DNA of 64,000 nt from positions 1-64,000 of the forward strand of contig NZ_JAUOPC010000016.1 of assembly GCF_030546805.1 (NCBI RefSeq), written 5' to 3'. The notes beneath the pieces were generated by a model. The model searched no databases. It was given only the letters and a program-made list of their open reading frames with translations, and was not told where the DNA came from. This DNA is from Cyclobacterium sp. 1_MG-2023 (GTDB lineage: Bacteria; Bacteroidota; Bacteroidia; Cytophagales; Cyclobacteriaceae). Both the position numbers and the translations under genes were made by a program. Within the stretch, counting starts at the first letter, position 1, and each line of letters starts with the position of its first letter. Shown piece by piece: positions 52,267 to 61,864 of the stretch.

Positions 52267-53049
52267 ATGAAGCTTACGGTATCGGTCATAGGAACGGGAA
52301 ATGTAGCCTGGCATCTATCTTCTGCATTAGAAAATGCAGGACATGAGGTTTTGGAAATTTATGGCAGAGATATCCATAAAGCCAACCAGCTTGCCTCAAG
52401 GCTTTATGCAACAGAAGCTCAAGATCATCTTGATTTTACTGAAAGCCATGCCAAGCTTTTCATTATTGCAGTAAGCGACCAAGCTGTATCCTCTGTAGCA
52501 GAAGCTATTTTACTACCTGAGGAGAGTATCTTGGTGCATACCAGCGGTACATTGGCTTTGGATATTTTATCCTACAGTTCAGCAGATTATACCGGTATTT
52601 TATATCCTTTACAAGGATTTACTAAAACCAGAGAATTATCATTTGAAGAAGTACCTTTTCTTTTGGAGTCTGGAGATAAAGGGACTTTGAAAACATTAAA
52701 AAAACTTTGCAAAAGCCTTAAATCCCCTGCTTATGAAATCCGATCCAAAGAGCGCAAATCAATACATGTAGCAGCGGTATTCGCCGCCAATTTCACCAAC
52801 CACATGATCTATTTGGCGCAATCCATTATGAATCGGCACGACTTAGATTTTAATATTTTAAAACCGCTGATTATTGAGCAAATGAATAAAACACTCCAAT
52901 TAGGTGCAGCTGATGCTCAAACAGGACCGGCAATAAGAGACGATATTGATACGATGGAAAATCACCACGATTTCTTGGCCTACGATGAACAGCTTGCAGA
53001 GATTTACAGAAGTATTTCTCAGAGCATTATGGACAGGGAAGAACTTTAA
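52267..53049 (+). CDS. Rossmann-like/DUF2520 domain protein
   Basis: A 260-residue protein with an N-terminal Rossmann segment (VIGTGNVAWHL, residues 6-16) and a C-terminal DUF2520 helical domain (VHPLQGF-type region at YPLQGFTKTRE; IHVAAVFAANFTNHM). It resembles NADP-binding 6-phosphogluconate-dehydrogenase-like proteins. Common in Bacteroidota next to core genes; substrate unknown. No signal peptide. Confidence 0.88.
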   Translation: MKLTVSVIGTGNVAWHLSSALENAGHEVLEIYGRDIHKANQLASRLYATEAQDHLDFTESHAKLFIIAVSDQAVSSVAEAILLPEESILVHTSGTLALDILSYSSADYTGILYPLQGFTKTRELSFEEVPFLLESGDKGTLKTLKKLCKSLKSPAYEIRSKERKSIHVAAVFAANFTNHMIYLAQSIMNRHDLDFNILKPLIIEQMNKTLQLGAADAQTGPAIRDDIDTMENHHDFLAYDEQLAEIYRSISQSIMDREEL

Positions 53050-53129
53050 ACACTGTCTCCCAATTCATTGCACCCAACAATAACCCATATAAAATTTGAC
53101 CATATTACCTTGATTGAATGTAATCTCAT

Positions 53130-53137
53130 TAGTTTTG
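53130..53137 (+). promoter_or_regulatory. -7 box before UbiA gene
   Basis: TAGTTTTG matches TAnnTTTG but ends only four bases before the ATG at 53142, so the transcript would be nearly leaderless, or the match is chance. Confidence 0.4.
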
Positions 53138-53141
53138 TAAC

Positions 53142-54014
53142 ATGAAAAATCCAAAGGCGTCACCTGTTTTTACTTTTGGGGGGTTTGTAAAGATTATCCG
53201 TCTAGAAAACCTACTTCTAGTTGCCTTTGCACAATTAATGACCGCGTTCTTTTTGGTGGGCACAACCAAATCCGGCCTACCTGTTTTAGAAGATTATCAC
53301 CTCTACTTGCTGATTATATCTACTGTAATTCTTACGGCTTCAGGTTATATGATCAATGATTATTATGATGTTAAAATTGATTATGTAAATAGACCTAAGG
53401 CAGTTGTGATTGGCAAGGGCATGAAAAGGAGAATGGTAATGATCCTTCATACAATAATGAATTTTATAGGCATATTGATTGGTACAGTGGTCCACCCTAA
53501 AATTGGTGCCATCACCTTTGTTGCTGCCTTTTTATTGTGGCTCTATAGTAACACCCTCAAACGCTTGCCCTTCATTGGTAACTTGACAGTAGCTTCCTTA
53601 ACCGGTCTTGCCATTTGGATTGTTGGTATTTATTATCAAAAATCTGAATTATTAATCCTCACCTATGCATTATTCGCCTTTTTCATTAACTTAATGCGAG
53701 AGATCCTAAAGGATATTGAGGATCGAAATGGAGATAGGAAGCATGGATGTAAGACCTTACCCATTGTCCTGGGATTTAGGAAAACCAAAACCATAATATT
53801 TATTATTGCTTTCTTTTTTGTGGCCTCTATTTTATTTGTCACTTTCAAAATTAATGAACCGCAACTCTTTCTTTATTTCGGTGCCTTAAGTTTACTGTTC
53901 ATCTTCTTTATGGTGAAAATTTATAAGGCAGATCGAAAATCTCATTTTACTGAATTGAGTACCATTTCAAAAATTCTTATGCTCACAGGTATACTGAGCA
54001 TGGGGTTTCTATAA
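53142..54014 (+). CDS. UbiA family prenyltransferase
   Basis: A 290-residue membrane prenyltransferase with about eight hydrophobic helices. Both Asp-rich magnesium motifs are present: NDYYDVKIDYVNRP and DIEDRNGDRKHGCKTLP. The start KIIRLENLLLVAFAQ is typical. Bacteroidota members are often labelled geranylgeranylglycerol-phosphate geranylgeranyltransferases, but aromatic or heme acceptors are possible. No partner gene indicates the acceptor. Confidence 0.9.
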   Translation: MKNPKASPVFTFGGFVKIIRLENLLLVAFAQLMTAFFLVGTTKSGLPVLEDYHLYLLIISTVILTASGYMINDYYDVKIDYVNRPKAVVIGKGMKRRMVMILHTIMNFIGILIGTVVHPKIGAITFVAAFLLWLYSNTLKRLPFIGNLTVASLTGLAIWIVGIYYQKSELLILTYALFAFFINLMREILKDIEDRNGDRKHGCKTLPIVLGFRKTKTIIFIIAFFFVASILFVTFKINEPQLFLYFGALSLLFIFFMVKIYKADRKSHFTELSTISKILMLTGILSMGFL

Positions 54015-54038
54015 TCACTAATTCAAAACTTATTAACC

Positions 54039-54992
54039 ATGAAAAACAACCTTCTAATCCTATTTCTAATCACTTTGCCTTTGCTTTTTTCTTCTTGCTC
54101 GGGAAGTGAAAATCAATCCGACACAGAGGCAGAAGCCCTCACCGAAGAAAAACCAAAACTTTTCCCTGACGAAATTACAAAATTCACACCCCTACCTGAA
54201 AACCCAATTTTTACAGCTGCAAATGAAGGAGACTGGGATAGTGGCATAAGAGAAAGAGGTTTTATCATGAAAGAAGAAGACGGCTATCATATGTGGTACA
54301 CCGGCTTTGATAAATATGATGATAACAGGATGCTCAAATTAGGCTATGCTTTCTCGGAAGACGGCATTGAATGGACACGTTATAAAGACAATCCTATTTT
54401 TAGTGAAAGTTGGGTGGAAGACATGATGGTGTGGAAAGAAGATGGAGTTTATTATATGTTTGCAGAAGGAAGGGGAGATATTGCCAAAATGCTAACCTCT
54501 ACAGACCGAATCCACTGGGAAAACCAAGGAGACATTGATATAAGAAAAGTGGATGGCAGTCCGATAAGTGACGGACCTTACGGAACACCTACAGTATGGG
54601 TAGAAGATGGAGTATGGTATCTTTTTTACGAACGAGGAGATCTGGGCATCTGGCTGGCCACCTCAAAGGACCGGAAGGTATGGACAAATGTTCAGGATGA
54701 CCCAATCATTAAAATCGGTCCCGAAGCTTATGACAAGTATGGGGTGGCTGTAAATAAAGTAATCAAATATCAAGGCAACTATTACGCTTATTACCATGCC
54801 ACATCATTAGAGGACTGGAGTGATTGGACAATGAATATGGCAGTATCTCCGGACTTAAAGACTTGGACAAAATACTCAGAAAACCCAATCATGGGTGACA
54901 ATAAATCCAGTGGTTTTCCTGTATATGATGGAGAAAAATTCAGGTTTTACACCATGCATCCTGAGGTAGTTATCCATTACCCTAGCAAATAA
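54039..54992 (+). CDS. Glycosidase-like lipoprotein (GH43/GH32-like five-bladed propeller)
   Basis: A 317-residue lipoprotein (lipobox LLFSSC, Cys at about residue 20). Repeating blades GYHMWYTGF, DGVYYMFAEG, DGVWYLFYERGD, GNYYAYYHAT each carry aromatic-rich beta motifs of GH43/GH32/GH130-type propellers; the recurrent SEDGIEWTRYKDNPIF is also typical. It may bind or cleave a sugar; the catalytic residues are not certain from sequence. Stands between UbiA and purN. Confidence 0.8.
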   Translation: MKNNLLILFLITLPLLFSSCSGSENQSDTEAEALTEEKPKLFPDEITKFTPLPENPIFTAANEGDWDSGIRERGFIMKEEDGYHMWYTGFDKYDDNRMLKLGYAFSEDGIEWTRYKDNPIFSESWVEDMMVWKEDGVYYMFAEGRGDIAKMLTSTDRIHWENQGDIDIRKVDGSPISDGPYGTPTVWVEDGVWYLFYERGDLGIWLATSKDRKVWTNVQDDPIIKIGPEAYDKYGVAVNKVIKYQGNYYAYYHATSLEDWSDWTMNMAVSPDLKTWTKYSENPIMGDNKSSGFPVYDGEKFRFYTMHPEVVIHYPSK

Positions 54993-55074
54993 GATTTATT
55001 TAAGTTCGCAATTATGGGATTGAGATTAAAGATTACTTTGTAATTTTACAAAAAGGAATAAAACCAATTGAACA

Positions 55075-55632
55075 TTGAAAAACATTGCCATTCTCGCTTC
55101 CGGTAGCGGTTCAAATGCAGAGAAAATTATCAATCATTTTCAGGGCTCTACCAAAGCTCGCATTTCATTAATTGCGTCAAATAAAAAGGCCGCCTATGTG
55201 CTTGAAAGAGCGAAAAAGCATGGTGTTCCCTCCCATACTTTCACCAAAGCGGAGCTGGAAAGCGGCAAACTTACCGAACTCCTTATCAATCAAAAAACTG
55301 ACTTTGTGGTGCTTGCAGGCTTCTTGCTTCAAATCCCTGAAGATTTAATCAAAGCTTTTCCCAATCAAATGGTTAATATTCATCCTGCCTTATTGCCAAA
55401 ATATGGGGGGCGGGGTATGTATGGAGACAATGTTCACAAGGCTGTTAAAGCTGCAGAGGAAAAGGAAACAGGAATTACCATCCACCTCGTCAATGAAAAC
55501 TATGATGAGGGGAAAATTATCTTTCAAACGGCTGTAAAAATAGATAAAACAGATACCCCGGAACAAATTGCTGAAAAAGTCCATGTTCTGGAACATAAAT
55601 ACTATCCAAAAATCATTGAAAGTCTGATTTAA
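55075..55632 (+). CDS. purN: Phosphoribosylglycinamide formyltransferase PurN
   Basis: A 185-residue GAR transformylase of purine synthesis using 10-formyl-THF. The glycine-rich start NIAILASGSGSN and the catalytic triad Asn101, His103 (NIHPALLP) and Asp144 (YDEGKIIF) are present. The likely start is TTG at 55075, since the family begins MxNIAxLxSGxGSN. It sits directly before purH, with a gap holding a -7 box. Confidence 0.94.
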   Translation: MKNIAILASGSGSNAEKIINHFQGSTKARISLIASNKKAAYVLERAKKHGVPSHTFTKAELESGKLTELLINQKTDFVVLAGFLLQIPEDLIKAFPNQMVNIHPALLPKYGGRGMYGDNVHKAVKAAEEKETGITIHLVNENYDEGKIIFQTAVKIDKTDTPEQIAEKVHVLEHKYYPKIIESLI

Positions 55633-55646
55633 TGCCTTGATTTTCC

Positions 55647-55654
55647 TAACTTTG
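55647..55654 (+). promoter_or_regulatory. purH promoter -7 box
   Basis: TAACTTTG matches TAnnTTTG about 112 bp before purH, implying a leader of about 105 nt. No purine riboswitch fold was recognised. Confidence 0.5.
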
Positions 55655-55766
55655 TCACTTCATAAAGTTAAGTTCAAAAGTAAACACCAAACAATTCCCT
55701 TTTCTATCAATTTATCTTAATATAAAAATTTAGAGATAGAACTGAATATAAAAAATTACTATAGTA

Positions 55767-57293
55767 ATGGCTGAAAAAAAAATACAATCTGCGCTTATCT
55801 CGGTATATTATAAAGACAACCTGGAACCGATCATTGAACAGTTAAAAAACCAGGGAGTAACCATCTATTCTACCGGTGGTACCCAGAAATTTATCGAAGA
55901 CCAAGGTGCTGATGTAATCCCTGTAGAAGAGTTGACGGGCTACCCTTCCATATTTGGAGGTAGAGTAAAAACACTTCATCCTAAAGTTTTTGGAGGCATA
56001 TTGCACAGAAGAGACAATAAAGGAGATATAGGGCAGGCCGAAGAATATGGTATTCCGGCTATTGACTTAGTAATTGTAGATCTTTACCCGTTTGAAGAGA
56101 CTGTAGCCTCCGGGGCATCTGAGGAAGACATCATTGAAAAGATCGACATTGGAGGCATCGCTTTAATTAGGGCAGCAGCCAAGAACTTCAAAGATGTAAC
56201 CATCATAGCTTCCAAGTCTCAATATGGTGAATTAGAAGATAAACTAAAAAACCAAGATGGAGCACTTTCATTGGCAGACCGCAAGTATTTTGCTGCGCAA
56301 GCTTTTAAAGTTTCTTCCAATTATGACACACATATATTCAACTATTTTAATCAGGAGGAAAATATACCTGCATTAAAAATTAGTGAAGAATCTGCCAAAG
56401 ATTTAAGGTATGGAGAAAACCCACACCAAGAAGCACGTTTCTATGGTGACATCAATGCCTTATTTGACCAATTAAATGGCAAAGAATTGTCCTTTAATAA
56501 TTTGGTGGATGTGGATGCTGCTGTTTCCCTAATTGCAGAATTCCAAGAAGAGACTGCTTTTGCCATCCTTAAGCACACCAATGCCTGTGGTGTTGCTCTC
56601 GGAGAAAGTGTAAAAGAAGCCTATGATAAAGCTTTTGCTGCTGACACGATTTCTGCCTTCGGTGGGGTGTTGATTACCAATAAAACGGTGGACTTGGCTG
56701 CGGCTGAAGCCATGCACAGCTTGTTTTTTGAAGTATTAATAGCGCCTGATTTTGACCAAGATGCTTTGGATTTGCTCAAAGGAAAGAAAAATAGAATCCT
56801 TTTGAAGCAAAAAATGAATATCGAAGGGACAAAGCAAGTTAAAACATTATTGAATGGATTTGTGGAACAGGACAAGGACCTGAAAACAGAATCTAAAGAT
56901 CAATTTAAGGTCGTAACCAAGCTCTCTCCAACAGAGGCTGAAAAGGACGCTTTGGTATTTGCTTTAAAGATCTGTAAACATACCAAATCAAACACCATTA
57001 TTCTAAGTAACCACGACCAGCTATTTTCTAGTGGTGTAGGACAGACCAGTAGAGTAGATGCATTGAAACAAGCCATAGAAAAAGCAAAAGCTTTTGGTTT
57101 TGACCTTAAAGGAGCGGTAATGGCATCTGATGCATTTTTCCCTTTCCCAGATTGTGTAGAAATCGCAGGTAATGAAGGTATATCAGCAGTGGTACAGCCC
57201 GGAGGTTCTATCAAAGACAAGGACAGTATTGCTTATTGTGATGCCAACGGCATGAGCATGGTGATGACAGGCGTCAGACATTTTAAACATTAA
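55767..57293 (+). CDS. purH: Bifunctional AICAR transformylase/IMP cyclohydrolase PurH
   Basis: A 508-residue enzyme for the last two steps of IMP synthesis. The N-terminal IMP cyclohydrolase (MGS fold) shows SALISVYYKDN, YSTGGTQKFI, and the GRVKTLHPKVFGG block; the C-terminal transformylase shows RYGENPHQEA, LKHTNACGVA and the late ASDAFFPFPD and VQPGGSIKD blocks. Length is normal. A terminator follows. Confidence 0.97.
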   Translation: MAEKKIQSALISVYYKDNLEPIIEQLKNQGVTIYSTGGTQKFIEDQGADVIPVEELTGYPSIFGGRVKTLHPKVFGGILHRRDNKGDIGQAEEYGIPAIDLVIVDLYPFEETVASGASEEDIIEKIDIGGIALIRAAAKNFKDVTIIASKSQYGELEDKLKNQDGALSLADRKYFAAQAFKVSSNYDTHIFNYFNQEENIPALKISEESAKDLRYGENPHQEARFYGDINALFDQLNGKELSFNNLVDVDAAVSLIAEFQEETAFAILKHTNACGVALGESVKEAYDKAFAADTISAFGGVLITNKTVDLAAAEAMHSLFFEVLIAPDFDQDALDLLKGKKNRILLKQKMNIEGTKQVKTLLNGFVEQDKDLKTESKDQFKVVTKLSPTEAEKDALVFALKICKHTKSNTIILSNHDQLFSSGVGQTSRVDALKQAIEKAKAFGFDLKGAVMASDAFFPFPDCVEIAGNEGISAVVQPGGSIKDKDSIAYCDANGMSMVMTGVRHFKH

Positions 57294-57298
57294 TTGAA

Positions 57299-57335
57299 AA
57301 TAATCCTCTTTGCATTGGATGCCAAGAGGATTATT
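57299..57335 (+). terminator. Hairpin after purH
   Basis: AATAATCCTCTT pairs with AAGAGGATTATT, a 12-bp stem with a GCAT/ATGC inner pairing; the T tract is short. Probable first terminator of purH. Confidence 0.75.
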
Positions 57336-57347
57336 TATTGGATTCAA

Positions 57348-57375
57348 CTGGAAAATACAGTTTTCCAGTGTTTTT
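57348..57375 (+). terminator. Second terminator after purH
   Basis: CTGGAAAA pairs with TTTTCCAG around TACAG, followed by TGTTTTT. Confidence 0.75.
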
Positions 57376-57673
57376 CCTTTTACATTGCCGGTATATTAGG
57401 TCCGGTAAATAACAAAGGAAAAACGAATTTAAAATAAGGCTTGAAAGCTCCTGAAATTAGCCTATATTAAGGTTGAGGGATGAAAGGAATATGGAGGGGT
57501 AAGAAATTGCAGTTTTCCCAGTTAATCATAGCATAACTATTGCTTAATTCGTGATAAATCTGATAATAACGCCTCGCCGGAACTTGGAACTTAAGCCAGC
57601 TTCGGATATTTATTCGGATTTAATTGCGTTAAATTTAAAGTAACAATAATCATTTAATTTAGAACAGATCAAA
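57376..57673. other. Upstream region of the rod-shape operon
   Basis: About 300 bp with no ORF. It should contain the mreB promoter, but no exact TAnnTTTG box was found. Confidence 0.5.
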
Positions 57674-58702
57674 ATGGGATTATTCGACTTTTTCTCAAGT
57701 GACATCGCCATTGACTTAGGAACAGCCAATACGCTGATCATACATAAAGAAAAAATTATTGTGGATGAACCATCCATAATCGCTATAGATAAAACCACCA
57801 ATAAAGTATTGGCGGTAGGTCGTGAGGCCATGAACATGCATGAAAAAACTCATGAAAACATCAAGACCATCCGTCCATTAAAGGACGGGGTGATTGCAGA
57901 TTTTTATGCGGCTGAGCAAATGATCCGGGGTTTAATTAAAATGATTCCGGGCCACAACAAAGGCATGTTTCCCCAATCTCATAGAATGGTCATCTGTATT
58001 CCTTCCGGTATCACGGAGGTAGAAAAACGAGCCGTAAGGGATTCGGCAGAACATGCAGGTGGTAAGGAGGTTTATATGGTTTATGAACCAATAGCTGCTG
58101 CTATAGGTATCGGGATTGACATAGAAAAACCTATGGGATCCATGATCGTAGATATTGGTGGAGGTACTACTGAAATTGCCCTAATTGCCCTTTCCGGGAT
58201 AGTTGCAGACCAATCCATAAGGGTTGCCGGTGACACCTTTACTAAGGACATTTTAGATTATATGAGAAGGCAGCACAACCTGCTTATAGGAGAGAGATCT
58301 GCAGAGAAAGTGAAGATTGCGATTGGTTCTGCCTTAACAGAGCTGGATGATCCGCCGGAAGATTATGAAATCAGAGGTAGAGATTTGATGACAGGCATCC
58401 CTAAGGTAATTAAAGTTTCTTATTCTGAGATCGCTTTTGCCTTGGACAAGTCGGTATCTAAAATCGAAGAGGCTGTACTTAAAGCATTGGAGATAGCCCC
58501 CCCTGAACTTTCTGCAGACATTTATGACAATGGTATCCACCTAACTGGAGGGGGAGCTTTGTTGAAAGGTTTGGACCGAAGGTTGCATCAAAAAACCAAG
58601 CTGCCCATACACATTGCTGAGGATCCATTGAGAGCCGTGGTGAGGGGTACAGGAAATGCCTTGAAAAATATCAACCAATTCAGAACTGTTCTCATGACTT
58701 AA
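57674..58702 (+). CDS. mreB: Rod shape-determining protein MreB
   Basis: A 342-residue bacterial actin. ATP-binding motifs: phosphate 1 IAIDLGTANTLI near the N terminus, phosphate 2 MIVDIGGGTTEIAL, adenosine motif HLTGGGALLKGLDRRL. It assembles on the inner membrane to direct side-wall synthesis with MreC, MreD, RodA and PBP2, all encoded just downstream in order. Confidence 0.98.
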   Translation: MGLFDFFSSDIAIDLGTANTLIIHKEKIIVDEPSIIAIDKTTNKVLAVGREAMNMHEKTHENIKTIRPLKDGVIADFYAAEQMIRGLIKMIPGHNKGMFPQSHRMVICIPSGITEVEKRAVRDSAEHAGGKEVYMVYEPIAAAIGIGIDIEKPMGSMIVDIGGGTTEIALIALSGIVADQSIRVAGDTFTKDILDYMRRQHNLLIGERSAEKVKIAIGSALTELDDPPEDYEIRGRDLMTGIPKVIKVSYSEIAFALDKSVSKIEEAVLKALEIAPPELSADIYDNGIHLTGGGALLKGLDRRLHQKTKLPIHIAEDPLRAVVRGTGNALKNINQFRTVLMT

Positions 58703-58709
58703 AAAGAAA

Positions 58710-59543
58710 ATGCAACAAATCTTTCTATTTTTATATAGACTAAGGGCATTTATTCTTTTTCTGATTCTGGAATTACTGGCATTGGGGATTATTTTCACGC
58801 ATAATTCACCCCAAGGAGCAGTTTATTTTAATAGTAGCAATAAATTTACGGGGCGATTATTGTCTTCAAAAAACAATTTTGTCTCGTATTTTACCCTCAA
58901 TTCTACCAATAAAGCATTGGCTGAAAAAAATGCCTCCTTGCTTAATCGGTTGGATAGAATGACTGCTATTACTGATTCCGCTCATTTCAATTTAGACAGT
59001 TCCCTTAGTAATAATTTCAACTTCTGGTCGGCAAGGGTGATAAATAACTCAATCAACCTAAGTCAAAATTATATCACGCTGAATAAAGGCAGTTTAGACG
59101 GTGTGGAGGAAGGCATGGGGGTTTTCAATGAACAAGGAATTGTTGGTCGGGTAAAAGGTACGAGCAGTCATTTTTCTTCTGTAATATCTTTGTTGCACAC
59201 AGACCTTCTGATTTCATCCAAAATAAAGAAATCAGAAGTCTTTGGCTCTACAAAATGGGATGGCGTAAACTCCAATGAAGCAAAACTGCTTTACGTTCCC
59301 CGCCATGTAAAGGTGGAACCTGGACAAGAAATTGTAACTTCGGGATACAATGCAGTATTTCCTGAAGGCTTACCCATTGGTAAAGTGAAGGAAGTTTCCC
59401 AAGGAAGTGAGACCAATTATCTAGACATTACGATTAGTTTAGGAGCGGACTTTAGTAAACTCAACTTCGTATATCTGGTAAAAAATGATCTCCGTGAAGA
59501 AATAGATAGTTTGGAAATGGAAATGGTGACCCCTAATCAATGA
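58710..59543 (+). CDS. mreC: Rod shape-determining protein MreC
   Basis: A 277-residue protein with an N-terminal transmembrane helix (about residues 8-28), a coiled coil segment (LNSTNKALAEKNASLLNRLDRM, given here in part as NKALAEKNASLLNR), and the beta-rich MreC domain (GSLDGVEEGMGVFNEQGIVGR). It links MreB to the periplasmic synthesis machinery. Follows mreB by 7 bp and overlaps mreD by 4 bp. Confidence 0.95.
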   Translation: MQQIFLFLYRLRAFILFLILELLALGIIFTHNSPQGAVYFNSSNKFTGRLLSSKNNFVSYFTLNSTNKALAEKNASLLNRLDRMTAITDSAHFNLDSSLSNNFNFWSARVINNSINLSQNYITLNKGSLDGVEEGMGVFNEQGIVGRVKGTSSHFSSVISLLHTDLLISSKIKKSEVFGSTKWDGVNSNEAKLLYVPRHVKVEPGQEIVTSGYNAVFPEGLPIGKVKEVSQGSETNYLDITISLGADFSKLNFVYLVKNDLREEIDSLEMEMVTPNQ

Positions 59544-60061
59544 CAACAATTAAAATACTCAAGTATAGCTTAAGCTTTTTTATTTACTTTCTGATTCAGG
59601 TATTTATCCTGAAGGATTTGGTCTTATTTGGTTATGCATTTTGCTTTTTATACGTGTTTTTCCTTCTAAACCTGCCCCATGAAGTCCCCACAATCCCGCT
59701 CTTGTTAATTGGTTTTTTCTTGGGCTTGCTAATCGATTTATTTTATGACAGTTTCGGAATTCATGCCGCCAGCACTGTTTTTCTGGCTTTTGTTCGCAAT
59801 ACCTGGATAAAAGTAATCATGCCCACAGGAGGATATGATGATAACGTGCCCCCTACTTTATTAAATACTGGAATAGGCTGGTACATTTTTTATAGCTTAC
59901 CACTAATCCTCATTCATCATTTTATATTTTTTTATATTGATAGTTTAGGAACACAATTGTACCTCCCGCTCGTTATAAGAGTATTGAGCAGTATGGTTTT
60001 CACATTTCTATTGGGAACCATCGTTCAGGCTATATTTTACAAAAAAGAAAGGGTAGTATAA
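59540..60061 (+). CDS. mreD: Rod shape-determining protein MreD
   Basis: A 173-residue inner membrane protein with about five hydrophobic helices, including the family-typical GLLIDLFYDSFGIHAAS. It bridges MreC and the elongasome. The start overlaps the mreC stop and its stop is directly followed by mrdA. Confidence 0.9.
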   Translation: MTTIKILKYSLSFFIYFLIQVFILKDLVLFGYAFCFLYVFFLLNLPHEVPTIPLLLIGFFLGLLIDLFYDSFGIHAASTVFLAFVRNTWIKVIMPTGGYDDNVPPTLLNTGIGWYIFYSLPLILIHHFIFFYIDSLGTQLYLPLVIRVLSSMVFTFLLGTIVQAIFYKKERVV

Positions 60062-61864
60062 ATGTACACAGGTAGGTCTTTAGTCGTTGCCATAACCATT
60101 GGGGTAATTGCTTTAATTTTATTGGGCAAATTATTTTTGATACAAGTAACGGATGATAGCTATCTAAGAAAAGCAGAGCGAAATGCCATTCAGAGAGTAG
60201 TAGACCACCCTTACCGGGGCTTGGTTTATGACAGAAACAATTCATTAATGGTATTCAATGACCCTGTCTTTGACCTAATGGTTATCCCTAAAGATTTCAG
60301 CCTAAAAGATACCACCAGGTTTTGTGAGTTATTTGAAATAGAAAAAGAAAATTTAATTAAGAATTTCACTGCCGCTAAACAATATTCTTGGGTAAAACCA
60401 TACCCTTTAATCAAGCAAATTTCTAAAGAGGATTTTGCCAAAGTCCAAGATTTTCTCATCGATTACAAAGGCCTTTTTGTTATGACCAGATCTGTGCGTT
60501 CCTACCCGAGATCTTCAGCAGCGAATGTTTTGGGTTATATTGGAGAAATCAGCGGTTCTCAACTTTCCCGAGACAGTAGCAACTATTATGTCCAGGGTGA
60601 TTATGTAGGCCATAGTGGAATCGAAGCTTATTATGAACCTGAGCTTCGTGGTAAAAAAGGCGTAAAATACAAATTGGTCAACGTAAGAGGAATAGAAAAA
60701 GGAGCCTTCAAAAACGGTGATCTAGACACCATGTCTGTTCCTGGTGAAAACCTCCAGTCTACCATAGACTTAAACTTGCAACTTTATGGTGAACAGCTTA
60801 TGGAAGGTAAGCGAGGCTCCGTGGTGGCCATCGAGCCTAAGACCGGAGAGATTCTTTCTATCATTTCTGCTCCCTCTTATGACCCCAATGTACTCACCGG
60901 AGCAAAGTTTGGAGAAAACTATGAAGTTTTGAATAAAGACCCGGAAAAACCATTATTTAATCGACCAATCATGGCCATGTATCCCCCGGGTTCAATATTT
61001 AAGATTGTACAATCCCTAATCGGCCTTCAAGAGGGAATCATCACGCCAAACACGACTTTTGCTTGTAACAAGGCATTGGTTAATTGCCACAATCACCCCT
61101 CTCCTGTAAACCTTTTTGGTGCCATCAGAAATTCATGCAATCCCTATTACCATCAAGCATTTAGGCAAGTAATCAATCAGGAAATTTCTTCCAACACCTA
61201 TACGGATACGCAAATAGGATTGGACAAATGGAGAGAGTCTGTGCTGAAATTTGGATTGAGTAATCGACTTGGGATAGATACCCATGGTGAAAAGTCGGGT
61301 TCAATCCCTTCAAGTGCCCTCTATGATAAAATTTATGGGAAAGGGCGTTGGAAATATTCAACCATTTACTCTTTGTCTATTGGGCAGGGTGAAATGTTGG
61401 TTACGCCACTTCAAATGGCAAATCTAGCAGCCATTTTTGCCAATAAGGGCTATTATTATACGCCGCATCTGGTTAAGGCCATCAACGACGATCCCTCCAG
61501 AATACCGGATAAGTTCAAAGAAAAAAGAGATTCCGGAATTGATGCCAAACATTTCGATTTGATACAGGATGCAATGGCCGAGGCGCTATATGGCACTGCC
61601 ACCAGGGCCATAATGGAAGACATAGAAATTGCCGGAAAGACCGGAACAGCCCAAAACCCTGCGGGAGAAGACCATTCGGTTTTTATTGCTTTTGCTCCCA
61701 AAGATAATCCGAAAATTGCCATTTCAGTCTATGTGGAAAATGCAGGATGGGGAGGAAGAGCAGCGGCAAGTACTGCGAGCCTTTTGATAGAAAAGTACCT
61801 GACAGGGGAAGTCAATAGACCGGAGTTGGAGGAATATGTGCTAAAAGGAGATTTTATTTACTAA
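60062..61864 (+). CDS. mrdA: Penicillin-binding protein 2 (elongasome transpeptidase)
   Basis: A 600-residue class B PBP with one N-terminal helix (about residues 7-26). The transpeptidase motifs are SIFK with nucleophile Ser311 (PPGSIFKIVQS), SCN (RNSCNPYYH) and KTGT (AGKTGTAQNP). It crosslinks side-wall peptidoglycan and pairs with RodA encoded next. Begins one base after the mreD stop. Confidence 0.96.
   Translation: MYTGRSLVVAITIGVIALILLGKLFLIQVTDDSYLRKAERNAIQRVVDHPYRGLVYDRNNSLMVFNDPVFDLMVIPKDFSLKDTTRFCELFEIEKENLIKNFTAAKQYSWVKPYPLIKQISKEDFAKVQDFLIDYKGLFVMTRSVRSYPRSSAANVLGYIGEISGSQLSRDSSNYYVQGDYVGHSGIEAYYEPELRGKKGVKYKLVNVRGIEKGAFKNGDLDTMSVPGENLQSTIDLNLQLYGEQLMEGKRGSVVAIEPKTGEILSIISAPSYDPNVLTGAKFGENYEVLNKDPEKPLFNRPIMAMYPPGSIFKIVQSLIGLQEGIITPNTTFACNKALVNCHNHPSPVNLFGAIRNSCNPYYHQAFRQVINQEISSNTYTDTQIGLDKWRESVLKFGLSNRLGIDTHGEKSGSIPSSALYDKIYGKGRWKYSTIYSLSIGQGEMLVTPLQMANLAAIFANKGYYYTPHLVKAINDDPSRIPDKFKEKRDSGIDAKHFDLIQDAMAEALYGTATRAIMEDIEIAGKTGTAQNPAGEDHSVFIAFAPKDNPKIAISVYVENAGWGGRAAASTASLLIEKYLTGEVNRPELEEYVLKGDFIY

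Noticed and set aside
55633-55766. Purine riboswitch upstream of purH
   Set aside because: I could not fold the conserved three-way junction in the leader; only a -7 box was found.
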